In this document: one piece after another, positions 1 through 6,810 of the stretch | Layout: each line of letters starts with the position of its first letter | Numbering within the stretch: position 1 is the first letter of the stretch | From: Desulfobacteraceae bacterium | GTDB taxonomy: Bacteria > Desulfobacterota > Desulfobacteria > Desulfobacterales > Desulfobacteraceae | Direction of reading: 5' to 3' | DNA length: 14,434 bases | NCBI GenBank assembly: GCA_022712835.1 | Contig: JAFLJU010000659.1 | Location: forward strand, 1-14,434 | Program-made: the position numbers and the translations under genes | The notes under the pieces: generated by a model | The model's input: the letters and a program-made list of their open reading frames with translations, nothing else | What the model was told of the DNA's origin: nothing | Database searches by the model: none

Positions 1-230
1 AATGAAATCACCTGTTCGGGTGTTTGAAAATCCATAAACATGGGCAGACTGAACCCACTGGAGAAAAAACGGCCTTGGCCGGTTAAAATAATTCCCTTAA
101 GGTCATCTGTTTCATTTACTTCAACAATGATTTCTTTCAATTGTTTCAATGTTTCCAGGGTAATTGCATTGGTTTTTCCATCGCTTAACCGGGCAATCAC
201 CACACCATCTTCAACCTCTTTTGTTAACAT
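1..230 (-). CDS. Enoyl-CoA hydratase/isomerase family protein, N-terminal part (runs off the left edge)
   Basis: Reading leftward from the ATG at 228-230, the first 76 or so residues are visible; the C-terminal two thirds lie outside the window. The start (MLTKEVEDGVVIARLSDG) followed by AITLETLKQL and the segment GIILTGQGRFFSSGFSL match the opening of the crotonase fold, in which the G-x-G-x-x-F-S-x-G segment forms the first oxyanion-hole loop that stabilises an acyl-CoA thioester enolate. Members hydrate, isomerise or cleave acyl-CoA, usually in fatty acid or aromatic acid degradation. The usual Asp-Leu after FSxG is replaced by Phe-Ser-Leu, so the exact reaction cannot be named. A purine-rich AAAGGAAAAAT just upstream serves as ribosome binding site. 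The gene diverges from the serine hydrolase; a TATAAT (335-340, minus) is a possible -10. Confidence 0.85.
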   Translation of the reverse strand, partial: MLTKEVEDGVVIARLSDGKTNAITLETLKQLKEIIVEVNETDDLKGIILTGQGRFFSSGFSLPMFMDFQTPEQVIS

Positions 231-376
231 GATTTTTCCTTTTTTTTGTGAATAGGGGGCCACATTTTTTTCACTTCACCTGTATTTTGTCTGCTGGTTT
301 CACCCGTCTTATCATTCCCAGACCCAACAGGTCAATTATAAATCAGACAATAGATAAACAATAGCTAACATTATTA

Positions 377-405
377 TTGACAACAATACAGCCCCCCACT
401 ATGCT
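377..405 (+). promoter_or_regulatory. Sigma70-type promoter of the serine hydrolase gene
   Basis: TTGACA (377-382), a 17-base spacer and TATGCT (400-405) form a near-consensus promoter. Transcription would begin near 412, giving a leader of about 65 bases. This rules out the upstream TTG at 377 as start codon, because that TTG is part of the -35 box. Confidence 0.7.
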
Positions 406-478
406 GACCCCAAAAATAATATTCAAGTTTCCGGATCTTGTAAAACCACTGCTATCCATGAGCAAAGGAGAAATACCC

Positions 479-1729
479 ATGACCACTCCCACTGGAAAAC
501 CCGGCCCGGTAAAACGGATTATCCGAGTCCTTTCCATCTTCCTTCTTATGCTGCTGACCTGCGCCATCATCGGAACTGCCATCTTCCACGAACAGGTGTT
601 CCGCCTTTACCATGTCCTCACCCTGTTCGAGCCGGACAAAATTGTTCACAATTTCCAGAACATGGATGCCATCTTCATGACCCAGACCATAAAAGCCCCG
701 GCCACCCCCTCCCCATTGGGCCAGGATAAAAGACCACTTCCCCCCTCCTTTGTTTATAAAGGAGAAAGCATTAACAGTGATCAGTTTCTTGAAGATACCT
801 GGACCACAGGCTTCATGGTCATCAAAAATGATCGGATTTTATTTGAAAAATATTACCGGGGTCTGACAAAAAGCAGCCGGGCGATCTCCTGGTCCATGGG
901 CAAATCCATGGTATCCGCCCTGGTGGGCATTGCAGTTCAGGAGGGCCATATCAAAAATCTTTCAACCCCGGTTTCCGACTATGTTCCATTACTAAAGGGA
1001 AGTGGATATGAGGGGGTCTCACTGAAAAATGTACTCCAGATGTCTTCGGGTGTCCGATTTAATGAAGATTATGGAGATTTCAATTCGGATATCAACCGCA
1101 TGGGACGCACCTTTGCCCTTGGAACCCCCATGGACAATTTTGTCATCTCCCTGAAATCGGAACGAGAACCCGGCACTTACAACCACTATGTCAGCATGGA
1201 CACCCAGGTGCTTGGCATGGTGCTCAGAGAAACCACCGGACAAACCCTGTCCAGCTACCTGGAAGAAAAAATTTGGAAAAAAACAGGAATGGAATCCGAT
1301 GCCTATTGGCTTGTTGACAGTACCGGTATGGAGATGGCCTTTGGAGGGCTGAATGTCGTGCTGAGGGATTATGCAAGGTTTGGGCAGCTGTTCCTTAACA
1401 ACGGAGTTTATGACGGCCAGCAAATCATCCCCAAACAATGGGTCCAGGATTCTGTTACCCCGGATGCGCCCCACCTTATGCCAGGAGAAAACCCGTTATC
1501 CAGCTGGATCATGGGATATGGATATCAATGGTGGATCCCGGAAACCTCTGTCAAAAAAATCAAAACCGATTACATGGCCATCGGGGTCTACAACCAATAT
1601 ATTTATATCCACCCTCCCTCCCGAACCGTGGTGGTCAAATTATCCGCATATCCGGATTATAATACAGACGGGAGTGAAAAGACCCTCAGAACGGTTGAAT
1701 TATTCCGAACCATTGCCCAGGAGATGTAA
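479..1729 (+). CDS. Membrane-anchored serine hydrolase, class C beta-lactamase / NylB-like family
   Basis: A 416-residue protein. The start at 479 is chosen because AAAGGAG precedes it at good spacing and a promoter lies at 377-405; the reading frame is open further upstream from a TTG but that lacks support. Residues about 12-36 (basic lead, then IFLLMLLTCAIIG) form an N-terminal membrane anchor, so the catalytic domain should face the periplasm. The nucleophile motif SxxK is Ser139-Met-Gly-Lys142 in SWSMGKS, and Tyr237 in HYVSMDTQVLG is the likely second catalytic residue. GYGYQWW and AIGVYNQYIYIHP towards the C-terminus are typical of the branch containing 6-aminohexanoate-dimer hydrolase and esterases (PF00144 family), where GxxxQ stands where beta-lactamases carry KTG. 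It probably cleaves an ester or amide; the substrate cannot be told. It appears to be a single-gene unit. Confidence 0.88.
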   Translation: MTTPTGKPGPVKRIIRVLSIFLLMLLTCAIIGTAIFHEQVFRLYHVLTLFEPDKIVHNFQNMDAIFMTQTIKAPATPSPLGQDKRPLPPSFVYKGESINSDQFLEDTWTTGFMVIKNDRILFEKYYRGLTKSSRAISWSMGKSMVSALVGIAVQEGHIKNLSTPVSDYVPLLKGSGYEGVSLKNVLQMSSGVRFNEDYGDFNSDINRMGRTFALGTPMDNFVISLKSEREPGTYNHYVSMDTQVLGMVLRETTGQTLSSYLEEKIWKKTGMESDAYWLVDSTGMEMAFGGLNVVLRDYARFGQLFLNNGVYDGQQIIPKQWVQDSVTPDAPHLMPGENPLSSWIMGYGYQWWIPETSVKKIKTDYMAIGVYNQYIYIHPPSRTVVVKLSAYPDYNTDGSEKTLRTVELFRTIAQEM

Positions 1730-1821
1730 CCCGCAATTTAAAAATCTGCCCGAGGGCTACGCCTTTTCCCTGGGCGCCTTTCCCAAGGCCCCCCATATGA
1801 CCATAGGGAAGGATGACACAA

Positions 1822-1847
1822 AGATCCGATCCTGGGTGATCGGATCT
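1822..1847. terminator. Perfect 10-bp inverted repeat between convergent genes, possible bidirectional terminator
   Basis: AGATCCGATC (1822-1831), loop CTGGGT, then GATCGGATCT (1838-1847). It sits in the 133-bp gap between the serine hydrolase (plus) and the FKBP gene (minus), which converge. There is no good T-tract on either side (weak TTTGTGT on the minus strand), so terminator function is inferred from position. Confidence 0.45.
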
Positions 1848-1862
1848 CCTTGTCCCCGGAGT

Positions 1863-2477
1863 CTATTTTACTGCAATAAGTTCAACTATAAAAATCAATG
1901 TAGCATATGGTTCAATCGTACCCCCACTGCCGGCTGGACCATATGCAAGCTCAGATGGAACATACAGCTCATATTTTGAGCCCTCAGCCATAAGCTGAAG
2001 CGCTTCTGTCCAGCCTTTAATTACACCACCCAGTGGGAAAGTTGTTGTTTGCCCCCGTTTATATGAGCTGTCAAAGATTATACCATCAAGTGTCTTACCT
2101 TCATAATGCGTTTCAACGGTATCTGTAACAATAGGCTTTTTTCCGCTTCCTTCAGTGATCACTTTATACTGAAGTCCACTTTCAGTAACGTTAACGCCCT
2201 CTTTTTTACTGTTTTCTTCAAGGAATATCTCTCCAACTTCAATATTTTTTTTCCCTGATTCCATCTGCTCTGCCTGCTTTTTGTCCTCCATGGCTCGTTG
2301 AAAATTTTGCATAATGTGCTGCATTTCACCAACAGGCATTTGGCATTCTTTCCCGTTAAAGGCCTCAATAAATGAATCCGTAAAAATTTTAGGATCAATC
2401 TCAAATCCCTTTCTTTTAAAATCGCCACCTATACTTTGTCCAAGAACATATCTGACCTTATCTGAATCAACTTTCAT
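1863..2477 (-). CDS. fklB: FKBP-type peptidyl-prolyl cis-trans isomerase, FklB-like, cytoplasmic
   Basis: A 204-residue protein, almost the length of E. coli FklB, without signal peptide. Residues 5-95 form the helical FKBP N-terminal dimerisation domain (YVLGQSIGGDF ... EIFLEENSKKEGV), and residues 110-202 the FKBP catalytic domain. The proline-binding pocket residues known from FKBP12 are present: Tyr125, Phe135-Asp136 (IFDSS), Val152-Ile153, Trp156 (VIKGW), Tyr179 (AYG) and Phe196. The linker EENSKKEGVNVTESGLQYKV is close to that of FklB. It should catalyse prolyl isomerisation during protein folding in the cytoplasm. AAGGGG precedes the ATG. Convergent with the serine hydrolase; no operon partner. 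The symbol is by similarity; an SlyD or FkpA assignment fits less well because SlyD's metal tail and FkpA's signal peptide are absent. Confidence 0.9.
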   Translation of the reverse strand: MKVDSDKVRYVLGQSIGGDFKRKGFEIDPKIFTDSFIEAFNGKECQMPVGEMQHIMQNFQRAMEDKKQAEQMESGKKNIEVGEIFLEENSKKEGVNVTESGLQYKVITEGSGKKPIVTDTVETHYEGKTLDGIIFDSSYKRGQTTTFPLGGVIKGWTEALQLMAEGSKYELYVPSELAYGPAGSGGTIEPYATLIFIVELIAVK

Positions 2478-2669
2478 TTTAGCCCCTTATATATTATAAT
2501 ATTTGATAAAAATTTCATTAATATACACAAAAAGGGACCCGATTGCATTAAGAAAAGAAACAGGCCCTTGCCAGCTCGCGTCGGTGCATTTGACTTGTTG
2601 AGCTTTCCAGCAAGGGGCAAATGAAGCCCTACCCCGGAAAATAGAAAGTGGCTTTTAATCTTATCCCTA
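2478..2669. other. Intergenic region with a stem-loop-forming GC-rich core (2565-2616)
   Basis: Between the divergent fklB and yjjJ genes. In an otherwise AT-rich stretch a GC-rich core can fold: CCCTTGC (2565-2571) pairs with GCAAGGG (2610-2616), and AGCT (2573-2576) with AGCT (2601-2604) inside it. A competing pairing GGGC/GCCC lies directly after it (2615-2629). No reading frame is supported. It may be a leader structure of fklB or a dispersed repeat; nothing identifies an RNA family. Confidence 0.35.
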
Positions 2670-2694
2670 TTTATTAGTCATATTTTAAACCAAA
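2670..2694 (+). promoter_or_regulatory. Operator-like repeat, copy 1 (upstream of yjjJ promoter)
   Basis: TTTATTAGTCAT, four variable bases, then TAAACCAAA. The same 25-base pattern occurs at 2759-2783, 89 bases further on, and a shorter version at 4646-4664. The common core is TTATTAGTCA-N3-TWTAAA. It lies just upstream of the yjjJ -35 box (2721), so it is a candidate site for the winged-helix domain of YjjJ itself. Confidence 0.5.
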
Positions 2695-2720
2695 TCAACT
2701 CAACGCATAAAAATAATATA

Positions 2721-2749
2721 TTGATTTTATTGTTTATATAACATAAAAT
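2721..2749 (+). promoter_or_regulatory. Predicted sigma70 promoter of yjjJ
   Basis: TTGATT (2721-2726), a 17-base spacer and TAAAAT (2744-2749). Transcription would begin near 2756, directly before operator-like copy 2. The two repeats therefore flank this promoter. Confidence 0.55.
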
Positions 2750-2758
2750 TCATTAGAA

Positions 2759-2783
2759 TTTATTAGTCATTATATAAACCAAA
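2759..2783 (+). promoter_or_regulatory. Operator-like repeat, copy 2 (yjjJ leader)
   Basis: TTTATTAGTCAT, TATA, TAAACCAAA: identical to copy 1 except in the four-base centre. It lies just past the predicted transcription start and 20 bases before the yjjJ ATG, a position suited to repression. Confidence 0.5.
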
Positions 2784-2803
2784 ATATAAATACAAATTAA
2801 ACT

Positions 2804-4129
2804 ATGCCACTGTCAATCAAAGAGTATCTGGAACGAGGTCCTTCAACATCCAAAGAGATCCAGGCAGCAACCAGCCTGAGTCAGAGTTCTGTTGCACGCA
2901 GACTCAGGGGTATGGGCGACACTGTTGTACAGATCCAGGAAGGCCGATCAATCAAATATGCTGCAACCTGCAATGCATTTGGTGTGAATGATAAAATACC
3001 ATTAGGTATGGTGGACCACCTCGGTAAAGTTAGTGTAGTGGCATACCTTCGCCCGTTAAGCCACGGTGGTTACTTTCTGCAACCCGTGGCAAAGCTTTTT
3101 TCCCCTCTACTGCTGGGTGAGGGTGGAAGCGGATTGTACGACGGCCTGCCATATTTTCTTTATGATTTAAGACCCCAGGGCTTTTTAGGTAGACAGATCT
3201 CACGTAAAATGGCAACGCGGCTTGAAGGGTTTCCCTCTGATCCAAGACAGTGGACAAATTCCCATATCGGGAGATACCTGATATCTAACGGCGATGATCT
3301 GCCCGGGAATTTTATCCTGGGAGAACAGTCCATCTTGCGTTTGTCTCGCCAGCCTTATGGGGTGACAAGGGAATCATATCCAAACGCGGCAGAGGATGTC
3401 ATGAAAGGGGAAATTCCGGGGTCATCAGCCGGTGGAGAGCAGCCGAAGTTTACCGCGTTCAGCAGCCTTTACGAATCCCATATCATTGTTAAGTTTTCCC
3501 CCAAAGATGACACTGAAATCGCAAGGAGATGGCGTGATATTTTGATAACCGAGTATCACGCAGCGCAAATCATCAATGAGAATATATGTCCTGCTGCCGA
3601 GACCAGATTTTTCGAAGCAGTGGGACGCCTGTTTCTCGAAACACAGAGATTTGACCGTTTGGGTGTATCCGGTAGATACTCAATGATTTCACTGCAGGTA
3701 ATTGATGACGAATTTACTGGCTTCGGCCATAACTGGGCACGTGTAATGAGCACGTTGAGAGATCAGGGACTGGTGCGTGAACAGGATGCTCATATTGCCA
3801 GGCAATTATGGTATTTCGGCCAGCTAATTCATAATACCGACATGCATTTGGGTAACCTAAGCTTATTCATAGACGGGGATATTTTTAAACTATTGCCCTG
3901 TTATGATATGTGTTCCATGGGCTTTGCTCCGAATAGTGGAGGTGAGATCCGACCATTCTCTTTTGATGCATCGGAAATTCTGGATCCTAAGCTCAATAAA
4001 AAGGTCATCATTCGTTTACTGCAACTGGCATATACCTTCTGGGAAAATGTCGCAGAAAATGACCACATTTCAAATGAGTTCAGGGCCTTTTTGAACCGGG
4101 GTAATCCCGTGGCTTCCCTTCTTGATTAA
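2804..4129 (+). CDS. yjjJ: HipA-family Ser/Thr kinase, YjjJ type (self-contained toxin-like kinase)
   Basis: A 441-residue protein, matching YjjJ in length and layout. Residues 5-55 are an N-terminal winged helix (KEIQAATSLSQSSVARRLRG, wing GRSIKYAA), which the classic HipA lacks. The kinase part follows: the glycine-rich segment SSAGGEQPKF (207-216), with Lys215 as the presumed ATP lysine; the catalytic loop HNTDMHLGN with Asp346 and Asn351; and the metal-binding aspartate in CYDMCSMG (Asp368), equivalent to the DFG aspartate. HipA kinases inactivate glutamyl-tRNA synthetase and induce dormancy; the target of YjjJ-type proteins is less certain. No HipB-like antitoxin lies beside it, so the fused winged helix may do the regulating. 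The ATG has no Shine-Dalgarno sequence (AT-rich leader), suggesting low translation. Two operator-like repeats flank its promoter. All catalytic residues look intact. Confidence 0.88.
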   Translation: MPLSIKEYLERGPSTSKEIQAATSLSQSSVARRLRGMGDTVVQIQEGRSIKYAATCNAFGVNDKIPLGMVDHLGKVSVVAYLRPLSHGGYFLQPVAKLFSPLLLGEGGSGLYDGLPYFLYDLRPQGFLGRQISRKMATRLEGFPSDPRQWTNSHIGRYLISNGDDLPGNFILGEQSILRLSRQPYGVTRESYPNAAEDVMKGEIPGSSAGGEQPKFTAFSSLYESHIIVKFSPKDDTEIARRWRDILITEYHAAQIINENICPAAETRFFEAVGRLFLETQRFDRLGVSGRYSMISLQVIDDEFTGFGHNWARVMSTLRDQGLVREQDAHIARQLWYFGQLIHNTDMHLGNLSLFIDGDIFKLLPCYDMCSMGFAPNSGGEIRPFSFDASEILDPKLNKKVIIRLLQLAYTFWENVAENDHISNEFRAFLNRGNPVASLLD

Positions 4130-4263
4130 TATGAAAATCACCGGCGTAGTCCGTAGCATTTTTTGTTTTAAGACCTTTAAAGCAACAGCTTAACCTTGCC
4201 TCCAGTTTTGTGGGAGAGAATCACCTGTCAACTGGGTGGCTTGGTTAGACCAGCTTTGTTTAT

Positions 4264-4656
4264 TTATAATTTTGGTTTGTATAAAAGGTCTCTCTTTTTA
4301 AGTTTAATTTTTGATCCTTTTTTTAGTACAAACATTGGAGGAAGTTCTGTAATAACCTTGCCAATAAAATTTTCACTCTCATTCATAATTAATTTTACAT
4401 CTAAAAATCCGCTTTGATACCCAACTTCATTGTTGATTGGCTTCGAGATAGCAAAAAATGCTCTGACGGTATATATTTCCCCAACCTCTATATTAAACTC
4501 CTTCTCAAAATTGGGTAACTCCTCAATCATTTGTAATAATTCTCTTGGATAATATCCTTTTTTCTTAGCATTTTCTAGACTAAAAATATGGTACTTATTT
4601 TTTATCAAATCCACCTGAAATAGATTCTTTTTCTTTTTCGTCAAATTATTAGTCAC
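4264..4656 (-). CDS. Small hypothetical protein, Lys-rich, unknown function
   Basis: A 130-residue frame starting with GTG (4654-4656). The N-terminus is very basic (TKKKKNLF), the middle carries the acidic stretch MIEELPNFEKEFNIEVGEIY, and the C-terminus is basic again (LKKGSKIKLKKRDLLYKP). No signal peptide or membrane segment is visible. I do not recognise a family. Its coding sequence is clearly more AT-rich than the genes on both sides, which hints at separate acquisition. There is no clear ribosome binding site; a TTG five codons in is an alternative start. A third copy of the yjjJ operator-like motif covers the GTG, which suggests joint control with yjjJ. The gene lies between two stress-type enzymes, but nothing shows that it neutralises either. 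Confidence 0.55.
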   Translation of the reverse strand: MTNNLTKKKKNLFQVDLIKNKYHIFSLENAKKKGYYPRELLQMIEELPNFEKEFNIEVGEIYTVRAFFAISKPINNEVGYQSGFLDVKLIMNESENFIGKVITELPPMFVLKKGSKIKLKKRDLLYKPKL

Positions 4657-4664
4657 CGTTTAAA
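4646..4664 (+). promoter_or_regulatory. Operator-like repeat, copy 3 (over the start codon of the small hypothetical gene)
   Basis: TTATTAGTCA (4646-4655) followed at the same offset of 13 bases by TTTAAA (4659-4664), as in the copies at 2671 and 2760. It overlaps the GTG start of the minus-strand hypothetical gene. With ten identical bases plus a matching second block, chance is unlikely but not excluded in AT-rich DNA. Confidence 0.4.
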
Positions 4665-4741
4665 AAATTAATATTACTATGGGGCTAACACCCTTAATAA
4701 GCGATATTACCCGCTTCATTTGGATTATTGTTAAATATTCA

Positions 4742-6262
4742 TTACCCTTTTTGGACGAGTCCAGCTAAAAATTTGGAAAACGGTCCAATATCTTTTCTTA
4801 CGCTTGCTTCTTCCAAAGTGGCCATATAATCATTGCGGGTTTCTATTGGAATGACTGTCCATGGGTAGCCACCACTGGCTAACATAACATTCATCAGGAA
4901 TCTTCCCATGCGGCCATTTCCATCAACATAAGGGTGAATATTAACAAAGAAAAAGTGGCCTAAAACAGCTTTTACAGCCGGATGTTTTTCCTCTTTTAAA
5001 AGAGAAAAAAATGCAGGCATAAGATCGCGCACAGCTTCGTACCGGGGTGGTACATGCATTGATTTTCGGATATAGACAGGTTGGTTTCTGTAACCGGCAA
5101 GGTCAGATACGCCTATAAGACCGGCGTTTACACTTGGAGCAAATAATTCTCTGTACCATATGGAGTGATCATTATTTACCACCTCACCCGGAGAGTTTTT
5201 ATTCAAAATTTTTTCCAAGCTTTTCTTCACAGCTTGAAAAGCTTGCCAGTAACCACGAGCAGCCAAGGCATCTGCGTACTCCTTATCTTTGCGGTTTATT
5301 TCCGGCTCCCAACTCCCTGAACGAACACGTTCAATCAGTACCTCATTGACGCGATAACCTTCAATGGAAAGTGAATGATAGGCATCAGTCAAATATATTT
5401 TTTCGACCTGTTTAAGATATTCATCGGTGTTCTGGTTTAATGAGGGCGCCTGGGGAAAGTTTTCAAGGACAATACCGCGCATATCCGCCCAGTGCATCCG
5501 TATTCGGTTGACATATGGAGAAAGCTCGCGTTCACTAAAAATAATAGCGGGTTTTTCTTCAAAGGGATCATTTTCCCTAGTGCTGTATCCGGCATCTCTC
5601 ATTGCCCCAATGATATTATCAGCAATACCATTTTTCCCAATATTTCGGAAAGCTCCTGCAAGCCTTCCGGCTACCGTACTATGCCCTTTTTCAAGGAGCT
5701 TGTGCAAGATCTCGGAAGCATCAGAGATCATGGACAGTGCAGCGCGGACCTCTATAGCATTATTTGAATAATAGCCGGGAGCACATGAAATTAAAGCAGC
5801 GGGCAGGGTCATAACCCGTATGTTTTCCTTGATTTCTATATCATTCCTGCCCGGCAGGTTCAGGCGAACGTCCATTATCGATGTCTCATGAAGAAGAAAT
5901 ATTGGCTTGTTCCCTCCTTTTGAAGCGCGGACAAGAAGTTGATTAGGTACGTTCCAGTTCCCGCTATGAATGCTCAATGATTGTTCAGGGGAAAGACACC
6001 ATTGATTGCCAACCCTTGATTTAAGATAATCTCCACAAAAGCTCCAAAATGATGCATACCAGGCCGTGCTTTCGCAAGTCGGCTCATCAGGGCTGGCTGG
6101 AATATACCATCCTTTCATCACTTCTTTGATGAATCCGCTTTTGACAAGACGTTCCCGGTGAGTTCGTGTTATGGTTTTTGTTTGGATTGCAACAATACCT
6201 TCGTCCTGTAGTTTTTTCAGAACAGCGAGAGATTCTGCAAGCTTGTCTTGTAGTGTCGGCAT
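4742..6262 (-). CDS. Fic-domain AMP-transferase with N-terminal AbiEi-like winged helix and inhibitory motif
   Basis: A 506-residue protein. The Fic core motif HPYVDGNGRMGR (443-454) keeps the catalytic His443, Asp447, Asn449 and both arginines of HPFx(D/E)GNGRxxR. Such enzymes transfer AMP (sometimes another nucleotide part) to Tyr, Thr or Ser hydroxyls of target proteins. An inhibitory alpha-helix motif (S/T)xxxE(G/N) is present upstream as Ser297-Leu-Ser-Ile-Glu301-Gly302; the glutamate blocks productive ATP binding in this Fic class, so the enzyme is self-restrained. Residues about 8-60 (LQDEGIVAIQT ... LVKSGFIKEVMKGWYIPASP) resemble the winged helix of AbiEi-type antitoxin/transcription factors, suggesting that the protein also binds DNA. 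A 24-bp-period repeat array begins 25 bases before the start codon, the natural place for autoregulation. No strong Shine-Dalgarno sequence is seen. No partner antitoxin lies adjacent. Target protein unknown. Confidence 0.88.
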   Translation of the reverse strand: MPTLQDKLAESLAVLKKLQDEGIVAIQTKTITRTHRERLVKSGFIKEVMKGWYIPASPDEPTCESTAWYASFWSFCGDYLKSRVGNQWCLSPEQSLSIHSGNWNVPNQLLVRASKGGNKPIFLLHETSIMDVRLNLPGRNDIEIKENIRVMTLPAALISCAPGYYSNNAIEVRAALSMISDASEILHKLLEKGHSTVAGRLAGAFRNIGKNGIADNIIGAMRDAGYSTRENDPFEEKPAIIFSERELSPYVNRIRMHWADMRGIVLENFPQAPSLNQNTDEYLKQVEKIYLTDAYHSLSIEGYRVNEVLIERVRSGSWEPEINRKDKEYADALAARGYWQAFQAVKKSLEKILNKNSPGEVVNNDHSIWYRELFAPSVNAGLIGVSDLAGYRNQPVYIRKSMHVPPRYEAVRDLMPAFFSLLKEEKHPAVKAVLGHFFFVNIHPYVDGNGRMGRFLMNVMLASGGYPWTVIPIETRNDYMATLEEASVRKDIGPFSKFLAGLVQKG

Positions 6263-6286
6263 TGTTGACCTATATATAGCATGTCA

Positions 6287-6382
6287 TTTTTAGGTTATTA
6301 AATTTTATTATTTTTAGGTTTTTGTGTCAAGCTATTTTTAGGTTATTGAGTCGTATTGTTTTTAGGTTTTTGTGTACAGGTG
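6287..6382. repeat. Four direct repeats at exact 24-bp period (iteron-like operator array before fic)
   Basis: TTTTTAGGTTWTT begins at 6287, 6311, 6335 and 6359. The units alternate: copies 1 and 3 read ...TTATT, copies 2 and 4 read ...TTTTTGTGT, so a 48-bp higher-order unit was probably duplicated. On the coding strand of fic the core is AACCTAAAAA. The array ends 24 bases from the fic start codon; a TATATA at 6271-6276 (minus) is a plausible -10, putting the first copy in the promoter spacer. The likely role is cooperative binding by the Fic protein's own winged helix. The 24-bp spacing is about 2.3 helical turns. Confidence 0.75.
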
Positions 6383-6435
6383 CAGATTTTTTTCACCCAG
6401 CTCATCATTTGGTCTCTTTTAATGATATGCCCAAT

Positions 6436-6669
6436 TCATCGCTTTTTGACACGAATTTTGTTATTGGCAACTTTTTTATTATTCAAGTTTTTTATTGCAC
6501 ATTCTGCTTCTTCTGGTTTCGGCATTTCAACAAAACCAAAACCCTTGGATTTACCGGTGGATTTATCTAAGACCAAATCACAAGATTCTACAGAACCATA
6601 TTCTTCAAAGAGAACTTTTAATTCTTCTTTGGTAGTACTACGAGCAAGATTAAGAATTGTTAATTTCAT
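6436..6669 (-). CDS. Single-domain RRM RNA-binding protein
   Basis: A 77-residue protein consisting of one RNA recognition motif. RNP2 is LTILNL (3-8) and RNP1 is KGFGFVEM (42-49); between and after them lie the two helices (TKEELKVLFEEYG, PEEAECAIKNLNN) and the final strand (KIRVKKR). The fold binds single-stranded RNA across the sheet; small bacterial and cyanobacterial versions are often cold-induced or act in RNA turnover. Oddities: the aromatic residue normal at RNP2 position 2 is Thr4, and the last RNP1 position is Met, while both central Phe of RNP1 remain, so binding may be weaker or altered. There is no glycine-rich tail. AAGGAG lies 11 bases before the ATG. It is followed on the same strand by the repeat array and fic, but is probably a separate unit. 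Confidence 0.9.
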   Translation of the reverse strand: MKLTILNLARSTTKEELKVLFEEYGSVESCDLVLDKSTGKSKGFGFVEMPKPEEAECAIKNLNNKKVANNKIRVKKR

Positions 6670-6810
6670 ACGTTAATATCTCCTTAAGTGTAAAGTTATT
6701 TCACAGAAGTCCGTTTTAATATTTTCGCACATAACTTTGAAAATGATGTAAAACGTTCCCTGAATTTATGCCAACACATGACTCGATAATATCCCATTGA
6801 TCTGCTCCGT

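Noticed and set aside
377..478. Upstream extension of the serine hydrolase from a TTG at 377
   Set aside because: The TTG is part of a TTGACA -35 box with TATGCT 17 bases on, and the ATG at 479 has a strong ribosome binding site.
1019..1474. Minus-strand open frame inside the serine hydrolase
   Set aside because: Fully antisense to a well-supported gene, without recognisable motifs.
1371..1979. Plus-strand open frame overlapping the end of the serine hydrolase
   Set aside because: Shadow in another frame, running on through the inverted repeat into the FKBP gene; no domain or ribosome binding site.
6287..6382. CRISPR-like array
   Set aside because: Conserved part is only about 13 bases, the 11-base spacers partly repeat as well, and there are no cas genes; operator iterons fit better.
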